From positions 186,001 through 250,000 of the forward strand of contig NZ_JASBRB010000002.1 in assembly GCF_029960665.1 (NCBI RefSeq): a DNA stretch of 64,000 nt. The letters are read 5' to 3'. The stretch comes from Pseudarthrobacter sp. AL07. GTDB taxonomy: Bacteria > Actinomycetota > Actinomycetes > Actinomycetales > Micrococcaceae. Position 1 is the first letter of the stretch, and the number at the start of each line of letters is the position of its first letter. Positions 44,560 to 54,415 of the stretch are shown here, piece by piece. The position numbers and the translations under genes are program-made. A model generated the notes under the pieces. It saw nothing but the letters and a program-made list of their open reading frames with translations. It made no database searches and was not told the origin of the DNA.

Positions 44560-45963
44560 ATGGCGCTGCGTGACCGACTCCCCCGGCACCTTTTCAGCCA
44601 GCGTGGCTGGGGGCTCCTGGCCGCCGGCGCCGTCTGCCTGTTGTCTGCCCAAATCATGGGACGGCGGGATCTGCTGAGTTTGAGTGTTCTGCTCATAGTC
44701 CTTCCCTTGGTTTCACTCGCCGGAATCAGGCTCCTCAAGCCGCGATTCCAGGTCTACCGCGAGTTCAACCCGTCCCCGGTGGAAACCTCCGCTGCCACCA
44801 CGGTTAGGCTCGCCGTGGCACGGACCGGTTCCGGGGGCGGCCGGGCCATCATGGAGGAACGGCTGCCGCCACGGTTCGGGGAATCCCCGGCCTTCCATTT
44901 TCCGTCCCGCTCCGCCAAGGGCGGGACCAGCAGGTACGAATATCGTCTGCGATCCACCAAACGCGGACAATACCTGATCGGCCCGGTAACAGCCGAGTTC
45001 ACGGATCCGTTCGGGTTGTCCCTGCACCGGCGGTCAATTGACGACGGCGACACGCTCACCGTGACGCCCGCCGCCGTCGAGCTTCCCGCGACGGGCCTCG
45101 CGGGAGCCCGCGGGAACGACGGCATCACAGCCACGCGAACCCGTGCCAACCCCAGCGACGATGACGTCATGACCCGTGAATACCGCCCGGGCGATCCGAT
45201 GCGCAGGGTGCATTGGGCCGCGACCGCCCACCACGGCGCCCTGATGGTACGTCAGGAGGAATCCGTCACGACACCGGAGGCCACCGTCATCCTGGACCAA
45301 CGGTTCGCTGCGTTTTCCGCTGGCCACGGTTCTGGTCTCGGGGGCAGTGCGTCCGCGGACGGCCACGAGATGATCACCAGCGGCACCTTCGAGTGGGCCG
45401 TGGTGGCCGCGATCTCCATCTGCACGCACCTGTCGGAGCGCAGCTACGCCCTCCGCCTCCTGGACCCCCGCGGCGAACCCGCGTTCCTCCGTTCCCCGTC
45501 CGCGCCGGAACCGGAGGCGGAAGAGTTCAGCGGAGTGTCCGGACTCCAGTCGATCGCCGAAAGCCTCGCTGCCATCCAGCTCTCCGGTCCGCACCATGCT
45601 GCCCGGGACCACGGTGGCCAGGATGCCGGACCGGCTGATTTCGACGATCACCTCATGGATAAACTCTCGGCCCACCGGATGCGGGGTCCCCTGATTGCCG
45701 TGCTCGGCAGGATCTCGCCGAGCGAGGCCAGAGCCCTTGCTCCGGCGGCGGGTTACGGCGCGAATGCCTTCGCCATCATCGTTTCCGACAGGCCGGCGGA
45801 TGCCGAGGACTCTTTGGAGGCACTCCGCCGGGGCGGCTGGAGGGCAGTGGCTGTGACAACCTCGATTTCAGTCCCGGATGCCTGGACCCACTTCGACCAC
45901 GCCGGTGCTGCGCCTGCCACGGCGGCTGCAGACGTGCGCCGCGGAGCGGGGGTGGGGCGGTGA
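44560..45963 (+). CDS. DUF58 domain protein
   Basis: A 467-residue protein with two N-terminal membrane segments (GLLAAGAVCLLSAQI and LSVLLIVLPLVSLAG). A beta-rich middle contains DPFGLSLHRR, and a DUF58 block REYRPGDPMRRVHWAATAHHGALMVRQEE lies near 205-230. It works with MoxR in actinobacterial operons, but the substrate is not known. ATG 44560 lies 13 nt after moxR and its end overlaps the next gene by 4 nt. Confidence 0.88.
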   Translation: MALRDRLPRHLFSQRGWGLLAAGAVCLLSAQIMGRRDLLSLSVLLIVLPLVSLAGIRLLKPRFQVYREFNPSPVETSAATTVRLAVARTGSGGGRAIMEERLPPRFGESPAFHFPSRSAKGGTSRYEYRLRSTKRGQYLIGPVTAEFTDPFGLSLHRRSIDDGDTLTVTPAAVELPATGLAGARGNDGITATRTRANPSDDDVMTREYRPGDPMRRVHWAATAHHGALMVRQEESVTTPEATVILDQRFAAFSAGHGSGLGGSASADGHEMITSGTFEWAVVAAISICTHLSERSYALRLLDPRGEPAFLRSPSAPEPEAEEFSGVSGLQSIAESLAAIQLSGPHHAARDHGGQDAGPADFDDHLMDKLSAHRMRGPLIAVLGRISPSEARALAPAAGYGANAFAIIVSDRPADAEDSLEALRRGGWRAVAVTTSISVPDAWTHFDHAGAAPATAAADVRRGAGVGR

Positions 45964-48446
45964 CGCTGGCACCGGGACGCAACGTTTCCCGCGACAAGGC
46001 AGCAACGGGTACCCCCGGACAAGTCCCGGCACCGACGCGGGTTGGGGCGTACCCCTGGGCCATGGCCGGGGCTGTGGCGCTATCTGTTGCGGGCGCCGCA
46101 ATTTCCCTCAACGGCGTCCTGCGCGGCTGGGCCTGGTACTTGCCCATCCTGACCACGGTAGTGGTGGTCTGCCTGTCCATCGCCGCGCTCCGCGCACTGC
46201 GGGCCCAACCCCTGATGGTGGCAGCCGGCGGCTTTGCGTCGCTGATCGCGGTTCTAACACTGACGTTCTTCCGGAGCACGGGCATTGCCGGTTTCATCCC
46301 GTCCGGGGCAACCCTGGCCGAAGTGGACAGGTTCATCAGCCGTGCGAGCGAGACGGTCCTTGCGGAAAGTGCCCCGGTGGCTCCGAATGCAGGGATCGTG
46401 ATGGTCTGCTGCGCAGCCCTGGGCCTGACCGTCATCCTCATCGATGCGCTGGCCGTGCCGCTTGGCATGCCAGCAACAACCGGGCTGGGCCTTCTGGCCA
46501 TTCTGGTGGTCCCCGCCACGGTGAAGCCCCAGAGCGTCGGGGTTTGGGGCTTCATTGCCACGGTAGCCGGATATCTGCTGATCCTCGCGTGCAGCCAGTG
46601 GTTTGCGCCGGATTCCCGCACATCAGCCGACAGCGGCCGGAATCCCGGCCAGCTGCGTCGGGCCGTGCTGACCGGAACCGTGGCGCTGGTGGCAACCCTG
46701 GCGGTGCCGGCGGCGATTCCCGGTTTCGAGCACGGCACGTTTCCGCAGGGCGCCCGGCTGAACCCTTGGGGCGCCGGCACCGGCCTGAATCCCATGATTA
46801 CCTTGGGAAACAGCCTGCGGGCACCAGCCGGCAGCGGGCGGATCACTTATGCCACCAATGCGTCCGGGTCGCTCTATCTGCGGTCCGTCACTGTTGACAA
46901 TTTCGACGGCGAATCCTGGGGACCTGATGACCGGGACGCCGAGCGCCGCCCCGTGGCCGGACAGCTTGAGACGGGCTACGAGATCGTCGCCGAGGAGCAA
47001 CTCCGCCAGGTGACTGCCGTGGATACGGGCACGTTCACCAGCCCGTATCTGCCGTTGCCGTATGCGCCTGAGTCAATCCGCGGGCTCAACGGCTCCTGGA
47101 CGTGGGACCCGGCCACGCTGGCCGTCAAGGGGTCCAACAGCAACTCGCGGGCACAGCAATACATTGTGGTGTCCTCGACGCCTAAGCTCACGGCCGCACT
47201 GCTGCAACAGTCATCGCAGGCCGTGCGGGGAATCCGTGATGATTTCACCAGGGTTCCCGGCAACGTCCCGGACATAGTCCGGAGCACCGCTGCCACGGTG
47301 ACGGCGTCCAGCGACACGCCCTTCGCCAAGGCCATGGCCATCCAGAAATACCTTCGGTCGGGTGAGTTCACCTATTCACTCCAGTCACCTGTCCAGGGCG
47401 GCTATGACGGGAATGGGCTTTCGGTGCTGGCCGATTTCCTGACCCAGAAGAGCGGTTACTGCATCCACTTCTCGTCCGCGATGGCTGTAATGGCACGCTT
47501 GGAGGGTATCCCCAGCCGCATCGCGGTGGGCTACGCGCCGGGCCGTACCACCGGTTCCACGGTGTCCGTAACCGGGCAAGGTGCACTGCCCCAGTATGAG
47601 GTGGACGCCCGGGATGCCCATGCCTGGCCCGAACTCTACTTCCAGGGACTTGGGTGGGTGCCGTTTGAACCCACCCCGTCGCGTGGTGTCATACCCGCGT
47701 ACGCCACGGAAACCAACAACCCGGGTAGCCCCGGGTCGCTGGAAAACAACGCCGACCTCCTTCCGGGCACAACAGCCCCGGCCTCCACACCGGGTGCTTC
47801 GGCCGCGCCCCTCCCCGGTGCAGGTGGCGGCGATGGGGACGTGGGGCCGGTGCTCCTGCCGTGGCTGCTCGGGACGGCGGCCGCGCTTGGCCTTGTCCTT
47901 TTGGCGGCCTCGCCACGGCTGGTGAGGATGGGGCGGCGTGCACGGCGGCTCCGCACCGAGGACCGGGCCCGGGAGGACGCGGTTCCGCTGGCGTGGGCTG
48001 AAATCCGCGACCTCGGAACTGACTACGGCCTGCCACCGGAATCCAGCGAAACAGCCCGGACGTATTCCGCACGGCTCCGCCAGTCATCGCTGCTCGGCGA
48101 GAGCGGTGGAATGGACGACGCCGCGCATCAGGCCATCCGCAGCCTCACCTCCGACTTCGAACGCCGGCACTACGGGCCGCCTGTCCAGGACCCAGCAGGC
48201 CGCGGCAGGACTGGGGCGATTGCCCCGCGCATCGCGGCGGTACAGCAGTCCTTGCGAGCCAACGCCTCACTCCCCCGACGCCTCCGTGCCGACTGGCTCC
48301 CGCCGTCCGTTCTGGGCCTGTGGGCCTGGCTCCTGGTCGCCCCGTTTAGGGGGTTCAACCGTCTGGCACGCGTGATGGCAAAAGCCGCCGCACGCTCCTG
48401 GTCGAGGGCGCGCGACCGCTTGTTCCGGCCGCGGGGCAGCCAATAG
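45960..48446 (+). CDS. Membrane transglutaminase-like protein (TgpA/DUF3488 type)
   Basis: An 828-residue protein. About six N-terminal membrane segments (~25-230) are followed by a periplasmic-type transglutaminase-like domain (~470-580). It has a Cys-His-Asp arrangement: GYCIHFSSAMAVMARLEGIP with Cys, then EVDARDAHAWPELYFQGLGW with His and a downstream acidic residue. A Pro/Ser/Gly-rich linker (~595-630) leads to another membrane segment and a basic cytoplasmic tail. GTG 45960 overlaps the DUF58 stop as GTGA. It likely acts on the cell wall or secreted proteins. Confidence 0.88.
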   Translation: MTLAPGRNVSRDKAATGTPGQVPAPTRVGAYPWAMAGAVALSVAGAAISLNGVLRGWAWYLPILTTVVVVCLSIAALRALRAQPLMVAAGGFASLIAVLTLTFFRSTGIAGFIPSGATLAEVDRFISRASETVLAESAPVAPNAGIVMVCCAALGLTVILIDALAVPLGMPATTGLGLLAILVVPATVKPQSVGVWGFIATVAGYLLILACSQWFAPDSRTSADSGRNPGQLRRAVLTGTVALVATLAVPAAIPGFEHGTFPQGARLNPWGAGTGLNPMITLGNSLRAPAGSGRITYATNASGSLYLRSVTVDNFDGESWGPDDRDAERRPVAGQLETGYEIVAEEQLRQVTAVDTGTFTSPYLPLPYAPESIRGLNGSWTWDPATLAVKGSNSNSRAQQYIVVSSTPKLTAALLQQSSQAVRGIRDDFTRVPGNVPDIVRSTAATVTASSDTPFAKAMAIQKYLRSGEFTYSLQSPVQGGYDGNGLSVLADFLTQKSGYCIHFSSAMAVMARLEGIPSRIAVGYAPGRTTGSTVSVTGQGALPQYEVDARDAHAWPELYFQGLGWVPFEPTPSRGVIPAYATETNNPGSPGSLENNADLLPGTTAPASTPGASAAPLPGAGGGDGDVGPVLLPWLLGTAAALGLVLLAASPRLVRMGRRARRLRTEDRAREDAVPLAWAEIRDLGTDYGLPPESSETARTYSARLRQSSLLGESGGMDDAAHQAIRSLTSDFERRHYGPPVQDPAGRGRTGAIAPRIAAVQQSLRANASLPRRLRADWLPPSVLGLWAWLLVAPFRGFNRLARVMAKAAARSWSRARDRLFRPRGSQ

Positions 48447-48469
48447 CAGCCAGCTGCTGTTGGCTGCCC
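48434..48469. terminator. Hairpin overlapping the end of the transglutaminase gene
   Basis: About 18 pairs (GGGCAGCCAA with TTGGCTGCCC, then AGCAGC with GCTGCT) around a 2-nt loop, including the stop codon. It lies before the convergent gabD and could end both transcripts; no T-tract is present. Confidence 0.5.
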
Positions 48470-48530
48470 GCAGGCGCTGGAGGACCCATCTGACCGGAGG
48501 ATAATCCTGTCAGCCGGAGGATTGGTCCGT

Positions 48531-50030
48531 TCAGCCGGCGTAGGGGTCCGCGATGCCGATGTACTGGGTGTAGAGATATTCCTCGATGCCCTCGAGGCCG
48601 CCTTCACGTCCCAGCCCGGACTGCTTGACGCCGCCGAACGGTGCGGCGGCGTTGGAGATGACGCCGGCGTTCAAGCCCAGCATGCCGGTCTCGAGCCGTT
48701 CGCCCATCCGGATGCCGCGGTTCAGGTCGCGCGTGAACACGTATGCCACCAGCCCGTACTCGGTGTTGTTGGCCAGGCGGACCGCTTCGTCCTCGCTGCC
48801 GAAGGTGATGATCGGTGCGACGGGGCCGAAGATTTCCTCGGACAGGATCCGGGTGCCTTCGGTGACTCCGGTGAGGATGGTGGGCGGGTAGAAGTAGCCT
48901 GGGCCTTCGGCCGGGGCGCCGCCCAGGACAGCTTTGGCGCCGGAGGCGACGGCGTCGGCGACAAGTTCGTGGACCTTGTCCCTGCTCTTGGCGTCGATCA
49001 GGGGACCGACCTTGGATTCCGGTTCCGTGCCGCGGGCGGTGGTCATTTCGCCCATTTTCGCGGCGAACTTCTGGGCGAATTCGTCGGCGACGGATTCGTG
49101 CACGATGAACCGGTTCGCGGCGGTGCAGGCCTCGCCCATGTTCCGCAGCTTCGCCAACATGGCACCGGCGACAGCGGCGTCCAGGTCCGCGTCTTCGAAG
49201 ACCACGAACGGGGCGTTGCCGCCAAGCTCCATGGAAGTCCGCAGCACAGTCTCGGAGGCATCGGCGAGCAGGCGGCGTCCTACCTCGGTGGAGCCGGTGA
49301 AGGACAGCTTGCGCAGGCGCTGGTCCTTGATCAGCGGGCCGGTGGTTGCGCCTGCAGTGGACGTGGGAATGACGTTCAGGACTCCGGCGGGCAGGCCCGC
49401 CTCCTGCATGACGGCGGCGAACAGTTGCGAGGTCAGCGGCGTGAGGTTGGCGGACTTCAGCACCATGGTGCAGCCGGCTGCCACGGCGGGGGCGATCTTG
49501 CGCGTGGCCATGGCCAACGGGAAATTCCACGGCGTGATCAGCAGGCACGGGCCCACCGGCTTCTTGGTGACCAGCAGGCGGGACTTGCCATCGGGCGAGA
49601 CCGAGTAGCGGCCAAACGCGCGGACGGCTTCCTCGGAGAACCAACGCAGGAACTCGGCGCCATACGTGACCTCGCCCCGGGCCTCCGCCAGCGGCTTGCC
49701 CATCTCCATGGTCATCAGCAGCGCGAAGTCCTCGGCACGCGCCGTAACCATTTCAAAAGCACGGCGGAGGATTTCACCGCGTTCACGGGCCGGAACCCTC
49801 GCCCACGATTCCTGCGCGGCGGCGGCCGCGTCCAAAGCAGCCTTGCCGTCTTCGGGGCCGGCGTCAGCGATGCTGAGGAGCGCCTTCCCCGTCGCGGGGT
49901 CTTCGATGTCGAACGTCTTGCCTGAAGCCGCCGGGCGCCATTCGCCGTTGATCAGCAGTCCGGTGGGAACAGAGGCCAGCAGCGCGCTTTCGCGCTCCGC
50001 GGTAACAGCTGGCAGTGCGGTGACAGTCAC
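48531..50030 (-). CDS. gabD: Succinate-semialdehyde dehydrogenase (NADP+)
   Basis: A 499-residue aldehyde dehydrogenase that oxidises succinate semialdehyde to succinate in GABA breakdown. NAD(P)-binding TPWNFPLAMATRKIAPAVAAGCTMVLKS is near 150, FTGSTEVGRRLL near 225, the catalytic Glu in SMELGGNAPF near 255, and the catalytic Cys in MGEACTAANRF near 290. GTG 50030 has GAGGGAG 5 nt upstream; ATG 50066 would add 12 residues. It stands alone; an upstream palindrome may be an operator. Confidence 0.88.
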   Translation of the reverse strand: MTVTALPAVTAERESALLASVPTGLLINGEWRPAASGKTFDIEDPATGKALLSIADAGPEDGKAALDAAAAAQESWARVPARERGEILRRAFEMVTARAEDFALLMTMEMGKPLAEARGEVTYGAEFLRWFSEEAVRAFGRYSVSPDGKSRLLVTKKPVGPCLLITPWNFPLAMATRKIAPAVAAGCTMVLKSANLTPLTSQLFAAVMQEAGLPAGVLNVIPTSTAGATTGPLIKDQRLRKLSFTGSTEVGRRLLADASETVLRTSMELGGNAPFVVFEDADLDAAVAGAMLAKLRNMGEACTAANRFIVHESVADEFAQKFAAKMGEMTTARGTEPESKVGPLIDAKSRDKVHELVADAVASGAKAVLGGAPAEGPGYFYPPTILTGVTEGTRILSEEIFGPVAPIITFGSEDEAVRLANNTEYGLVAYVFTRDLNRGIRMGERLETGMLGLNAGVISNAAAPFGGVKQSGLGREGGLEGIEEYLYTQYIGIADPYAG

Positions 50031-50170
50031 GTTGACTCCCTCGTCAGTAAGGTTTGGTGCAGCCACTACACAGGCCTGGTGGCCTGCCTTCCCGGCTGAT
50101 TTACTGTCAGACTACCGCCCTGGCCGCCAGAGGGTCTACGCCTGGAAGCACTACAGATACCAGACAGTGT

Positions 50171-50184
50171 TGTGCAGCTGCACA
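50171..50184 (-). promoter_or_regulatory. 14-bp palindrome upstream of gabD
   Basis: TGTGCAGCTGCACA is perfectly self-complementary and lies 141 nt upstream of the gabD start, in the gap between rsmI and gabD. It could bind a dimeric regulator of the GntR/TetR type. No other operator-like site is seen in the gap. Confidence 0.35.
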
Positions 50185-50201
50185 GCTGATTTTTCGCTTG
50201 C

Positions 50202-51161
50202 TCAGCGTGCCGCGAGGACTGCCGCGTACAGCTCCCGCTTGCTGACGCGGACGTCCTCAGCGACGGCGGCCACAGCTTCCTTCAGTCGGATTCCCTGGGC
50301 CACCAACTCGTTGACGGCCGCTACGTGGTCTTCGGGGGTCCCCGGCGCCTGCTCGGGAGCGCCGCCCAGCACCACGGCAATCTCGCCGCGGACCTCATTG
50401 CCTTCGGCCCACAGCAACAGTTCCCCGACCGTCCCGCGGATGACTTCCTCGTAGGTCTTGGTCAGTTCGCGGCAGACGGCGATCCGCCGCTCGGCACCGA
50501 AGCGCTCGCGCAGCGCCCGCAGCATCGATTCCAGGCGGTGCGGGGCCTCAAAAAACACCATGGTCCGGCGTTCGGCCGAAAGGTCCGCCAACCGCGACGC
50601 CCGTTCGCCGGCTTTGCGGGGCAGGAACCCCTCAAAACAGAATCGGTCGGTGGGCAGGCCGGAAAGAGCCAGGGCGGTCAGAACCGCAGACGGGCCCGGA
50701 ACGGCTGTCACGGTCAGTCCCGCGGCCACAGCTCCTTCCACGAGCCGGAACCCCGGGTCCGAAACCGAAGGCATGCCGGCGTCAGTGACCATCACCAGGG
50801 TTTTGCCGGCCCGGACGTGCTCCAGCAGCTCCGCGGTCTTAGTGGCCTCGTTGTGCTCGTGGTAGCTGATGACCCGCCCGGCGACGGTGACTCCGAGGTT
50901 CTGGACCAGGCGGTGCAGGCGCCTGGTGTCTTCGGCGGCCACGATGTCCGCCGTACCCAGGAGTTCGATCAGGCGGGCCGACGCGTCGCCGGCATTGCCG
51001 ATGGGCGTCGCCGCCAGCACAATCCGGCCTGGCCCCGTGGCAACTGGTGCCGCTGCAGCCGGGTCCGCTGTCACCAGCGCCCCTGCCGCAGGCTCCTCCC
51101 CGGCGGCAACGGAAGGTTCTGCAGGGCGGGAATCGGCGAAGGTGCTGGGGTTAGGGTCCAC
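50202..51161 (-). CDS. rsmI: 16S rRNA 2'-O-ribose C1402 methyltransferase
   Basis: A ~319-residue SAM-dependent methyltransferase of the tetrapyrrole methylase fold. Signatures: IVLAATPIGNAGDASARLIELLGTADIVAAEDTR near residue 45, LVMVTDAGMPSVSDPGFRLV near 115, VPGPSAVLTALALSGLPTDRF near 145, and FFEAPHRL near 185. The start is uncertain: GTG 51161 (VDPNPSTFADSR) is used; ATG 51209 would add 16 residues and touch the divergent pmt start. The rsmI/pmt divergence matches what I recall from mycobacteria. Confidence 0.9.
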   Translation of the reverse strand: MDPNPSTFADSRPAEPSVAAGEEPAAGALVTADPAAAAPVATGPGRIVLAATPIGNAGDASARLIELLGTADIVAAEDTRRLHRLVQNLGVTVAGRVISYHEHNEATKTAELLEHVRAGKTLVMVTDAGMPSVSDPGFRLVEGAVAAGLTVTAVPGPSAVLTALALSGLPTDRFCFEGFLPRKAGERASRLADLSAERRTMVFFEAPHRLESMLRALRERFGAERRIAVCRELTKTYEEVIRGTVGELLLWAEGNEVRGEIAVVLGGAPEQAPGTPEDHVAAVNELVAQGIRLKEAVAAVAEDVRVSKRELYAAVLAAR

Positions 51162-51207
51162 TCCCCCAGCGTACTGCTGGCAGGCGGCCCAAGCTGCAAA
51201 AGGTACC

Positions 51208-52890
51208 ATGGGGCTCGTGACGCAGACCTCTATGCGGCCTGCCGAGGCAGGCCAAACCAACCAGCCGGAACGAGGCCCCTGGATCGCCCGTCCGGCGAAC
51301 GTCTTCTTCGCTGCAGCCCTTCGCGAGCGCCTGATCGGAAGCACCCGCGGCTGGCGGGATTACCCGCCGTCGCTGCGTCTCTGGTTCTGGCTGGTTCCTG
51401 CCCTGATCTCCGCGATCGGGGGCGTACTCCGCTTTGTGCGGCTGGACACGCCGCACAGCCTGGTCTTCGATGAAACGTACTACGTCAAGGACGCCTACTC
51501 CTACCTGGTCAGCGGCTACGAACGGGGCTGGCCGGACAAGGCCAACGACTCATTCAACGCGGGTAACCCGGCCATCCTCCTAGACACTCCCGAGTACGTG
51601 GTCCATCCGCCCGTGGGCAAATGGATGATCGCCGGTGGCATGTGGCTGTTCGGGGCTGATAATCCGTTCGGCTGGCGGTTTGCGGCCGCACTCACCGGGA
51701 CCCTGTCCGTCCTGCTGCTCACCCTGATTGCGTTGAAACTGTTCCGCTCACTGCCGCTGGCTGCCGCCGCGGGCCTGCTGCTCGCCGTCGACGGCCACCA
51801 CCTGGTGATGTCACGGACATCACTCCTGGACATCTTCCTGATGTTCTGGATCCTGGCGGCCTTCGGAGCATTGCTGCTGGACCGCGATGACGGTCGACGG
51901 CGGCTGGCCGCGCGGCTCGGACGGCTCGCGGCCGCGTCCCCGAAGGGCCAGCCCTCACCCAGTCAGCTGCTGGCGGGGCCATGGCTGGGGATCCGCTGGT
52001 GGCGTCTCGCCGCAGGCGTGTGCATGGGCCTCGCGGTGGGCACCAAGTGGTCGGGCCTGTTTTTCCTCGCCGGCTTCGGGGTGCTGACGGTCCTGTGGGA
52101 CCTCAATGCACGGCGCGTCGCGGGAATCCGCGGTTGGGTCAGCGGCGGAATCATCAAGGACGGGCTCCAGGCCTTTGCCAGCATGGTTCCGGTTGCCGTG
52201 GTGGTCTACGCCGCCACCTGGACGGGCTGGTTCCGTTCCGAGGGCGCCTACTTCCGGCAGTGGGCCCGGAGTAACCCCTCGGCGGAGTGGGGCTGGCTGC
52301 CTGACTCCTTGCGTTCCCTGGCGCATTACCACCTGGAGGCCTACAAGTTCCATCAGGGGCTGGGCTCCGAACACCCCTATGAGGCAAGTGCCTGGAGCTG
52401 GCTGGTGATGGGCCGGCCGACGTCGTTCTTCTACCAGACACCGGAGCAGGGCGTTCCGGGATGCGACGTGCCCAACTGCGCCTCTGCCATCCTCTCGGTG
52501 GGGAACCCGATGATCTGGTGGGGAGCGGCCATCTCGCTGGTGGTCCTGCTGTTCTGGTGGGCAGGGCGCCGTGATTGGCGTGCAGGCGCGATCCTCGCGG
52601 GTGTGGGTGCCGGCTATCTGCCGTGGTTCATGTACCCGGAGCGGACCATGTTTTTCTTTTACGCAGTCTCCTTTGAGCCTTTCCTGGTGCTCGCGCTGGT
52701 GTATTGCCTGGGCCTTGTCCTGGGCCGGGACACCGACCCCCTGTGGCGCCGGCGCTCCGGTGTTTATCTGGTGGCACTCTTCGTCGCCGGGGCAGTCCTG
52801 CTGTCCGCTTTCTTCTACCCTGTGTGGACGGCGGAGACCATCCCCTACCAGGAATGGCGCTTCCGGATGTGGATGCCGTCCTGGATCTAA
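51208..52890 (+). CDS. pmt: Dolichyl/polyprenyl-phosphate-mannose:protein O-mannosyltransferase
   Basis: A 560-residue polytopic membrane protein that transfers mannose from polyprenyl phosphate to exported proteins. It shows the PMT hallmarks: VFDETYYVKDAYSY near 97 with the catalytic acidic pair, HPPVGKW near 135, DGHHLVMSRTSLLDIFLMFW near 195, and a C-terminal SFEPFLVLALVYCLG. ATG 51208 follows AAAAGG; a GTG at 51217 is an alternative. It is divergent from rsmI. Confidence 0.9.
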   Translation: MGLVTQTSMRPAEAGQTNQPERGPWIARPANVFFAAALRERLIGSTRGWRDYPPSLRLWFWLVPALISAIGGVLRFVRLDTPHSLVFDETYYVKDAYSYLVSGYERGWPDKANDSFNAGNPAILLDTPEYVVHPPVGKWMIAGGMWLFGADNPFGWRFAAALTGTLSVLLLTLIALKLFRSLPLAAAAGLLLAVDGHHLVMSRTSLLDIFLMFWILAAFGALLLDRDDGRRRLAARLGRLAAASPKGQPSPSQLLAGPWLGIRWWRLAAGVCMGLAVGTKWSGLFFLAGFGVLTVLWDLNARRVAGIRGWVSGGIIKDGLQAFASMVPVAVVVYAATWTGWFRSEGAYFRQWARSNPSAEWGWLPDSLRSLAHYHLEAYKFHQGLGSEHPYEASAWSWLVMGRPTSFFYQTPEQGVPGCDVPNCASAILSVGNPMIWWGAAISLVVLLFWWAGRRDWRAGAILAGVGAGYLPWFMYPERTMFFFYAVSFEPFLVLALVYCLGLVLGRDTDPLWRRRSGVYLVALFVAGAVLLSAFFYPVWTAETIPYQEWRFRMWMPSWI

Positions 52891-52957
52891 GGCAGGATTG
52901 CATCAGACCCTGACCAGCCGCGAACTGCGTTAAGGCAGCGGAACGGAGACGCCACCC

Positions 52958-54415
52958 GTGCGGGAAGCAAGCACAAAACTCCTGGTGGAACTGGAGCCCG
53001 GCAGCAATGTCACCGATCTCCTGCGCCAGCGGGAGGCCGCAAACCCGTCCCACGCCCTCTACGCGCGCAAAGGCCCCAACGGCTGGACCGACGTTCCGGC
53101 GCAAAAATTCCTGCACGATGTCTGTGCCCTCGCCAAAGGACTGATCGCCGGCGGCCTGGAGCCGGGCGACACCGTGGCCGTCATGTCCGCGACCCGCTAT
53201 GAGTGGGCCCTGGTGGACTTCGCCATCTGGTTTGCCGGCGGCGTGAGCGTCCCCATCGACGAGACCTCGACCCCCGGCCAGATGGAGTGGATCCTGCACC
53301 ACTCCGGCGCGCGGCGGGCGTTCGCACAGGACCGCGGCAAGGTGTCGCTTATTACAGGCATCCTGGAGACCTCCACTCTGCTCAAGGACCGGCTGGTCAC
53401 CGTGGTGAGGATGGATAACGACGGCGACGCCCCGAACCTCGCCAGCCTCTCGGCTGCCGGAATGGGCGTCACGGATGCCGAGCTGGAACGCCACCGCTCC
53501 GCCGCGGACCTGGACGACGTCGCGTCCCTGGTCTATACCTCCGGGACCACGGGACATCCCAAAGGCTGCGAGATCACCCACGGGAACTTCGCGCTCGTGG
53601 CCGTCAACGCTGTTGCCTTTCTCCCGGACGTCATCAAGGCGCAGAATGCGCGCACCCTGATGTTCCTGCCGCTGGCCAATGTGCCCGCCCGCGCCGCCCA
53701 GGTTGCGTGTCTCCACGCCGGTGCCACCGTGGGCCATATCACCGGTCCCGCTGATCTGCCGGCGGATCTGGGCACGTTCAAACCCACGTTCCTCCTGGCG
53801 GTGCCCCGGATCTTCGCGAAGGTCCGGGCGGAGGCCGCGCACCAGGCTGCCGGGTCAGTAAAAGCCGGGATCTTCGCGGCAGCGTCGGCCGCCGCCGTCC
53901 GCTTCTCCACAGCACAGGACAACGCTGCCCGCGGCCGGGGCAGCGGACCGGGACTGGCGTTGCGGGCGCGGCATGCCGTCTTTAACGGGCTGGTGTACCC
54001 GAAGCTCCGCCAGCTTCTGGGCGGCCGGGTCCGCTACGCGGTATCAGGCTCGGGCCCCTTGGCGCCTGGGGACGCGCACTTCTTCCGCGGTGCCGGGATC
54101 CGGGTTCTTGAGTGCTATGGGCTGAGCGAAACAACGGCGCCCTGCACGTCCAACACGCCCGCCCGGACCAAGGTGGGAAGCGTGGGCATCCCCCTGCCGG
54201 GCACCACCATCCGCGTGGCCGAGGACGGCGAAGTGCTGGTCAAGGGGATCGGCGTGTTCAAGGGTTACCACGCCAACGAAGCCGCCACCGCACGGGCCTT
54301 CGTGGACGGTTTCTTCAGGACCGGAGACCTCGGCGAGCTGGACCCTGAGGGCTTCCTGACCATCACGGGCCGCAAGTTGCGGACCGCTAAGTCCGAGGGC
54401 TGGGAAGTCGCTTAG
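52958..54415 (+). CDS. Acyl-CoA synthetase-like protein, C-terminally truncated
   Basis: A 485-residue long-chain acyl-CoA synthetase (FadD type). The AMP-binding P-loop is YTSGTTGHPKGCEITHGN near 190, the gate region LPLANVPARAAQ near 235, and the motifs YGLSETTAPCTSN near 387 and TGDLGELDPEGFLTITGRK near 450. The family normally continues for about 100 residues after ITGRK with a C-terminal domain that carries the catalytic lysine. Here it ends after LRTAKSEGWEVA, and the opposite-strand gene begins within 4 nt. The adenylation reaction would be impaired, so it may be a deletion remnant. GTG 52958. Confidence 0.75.
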   Translation: MREASTKLLVELEPGSNVTDLLRQREAANPSHALYARKGPNGWTDVPAQKFLHDVCALAKGLIAGGLEPGDTVAVMSATRYEWALVDFAIWFAGGVSVPIDETSTPGQMEWILHHSGARRAFAQDRGKVSLITGILETSTLLKDRLVTVVRMDNDGDAPNLASLSAAGMGVTDAELERHRSAADLDDVASLVYTSGTTGHPKGCEITHGNFALVAVNAVAFLPDVIKAQNARTLMFLPLANVPARAAQVACLHAGATVGHITGPADLPADLGTFKPTFLLAVPRIFAKVRAEAAHQAAGSVKAGIFAAASAAAVRFSTAQDNAARGRGSGPGLALRARHAVFNGLVYPKLRQLLGGRVRYAVSGSGPLAPGDAHFFRGAGIRVLECYGLSETTAPCTSNTPARTKVGSVGIPLPGTTIRVAEDGEVLVKGIGVFKGYHANEAATARAFVDGFFRTGDLGELDPEGFLTITGRKLRTAKSEGWEVA

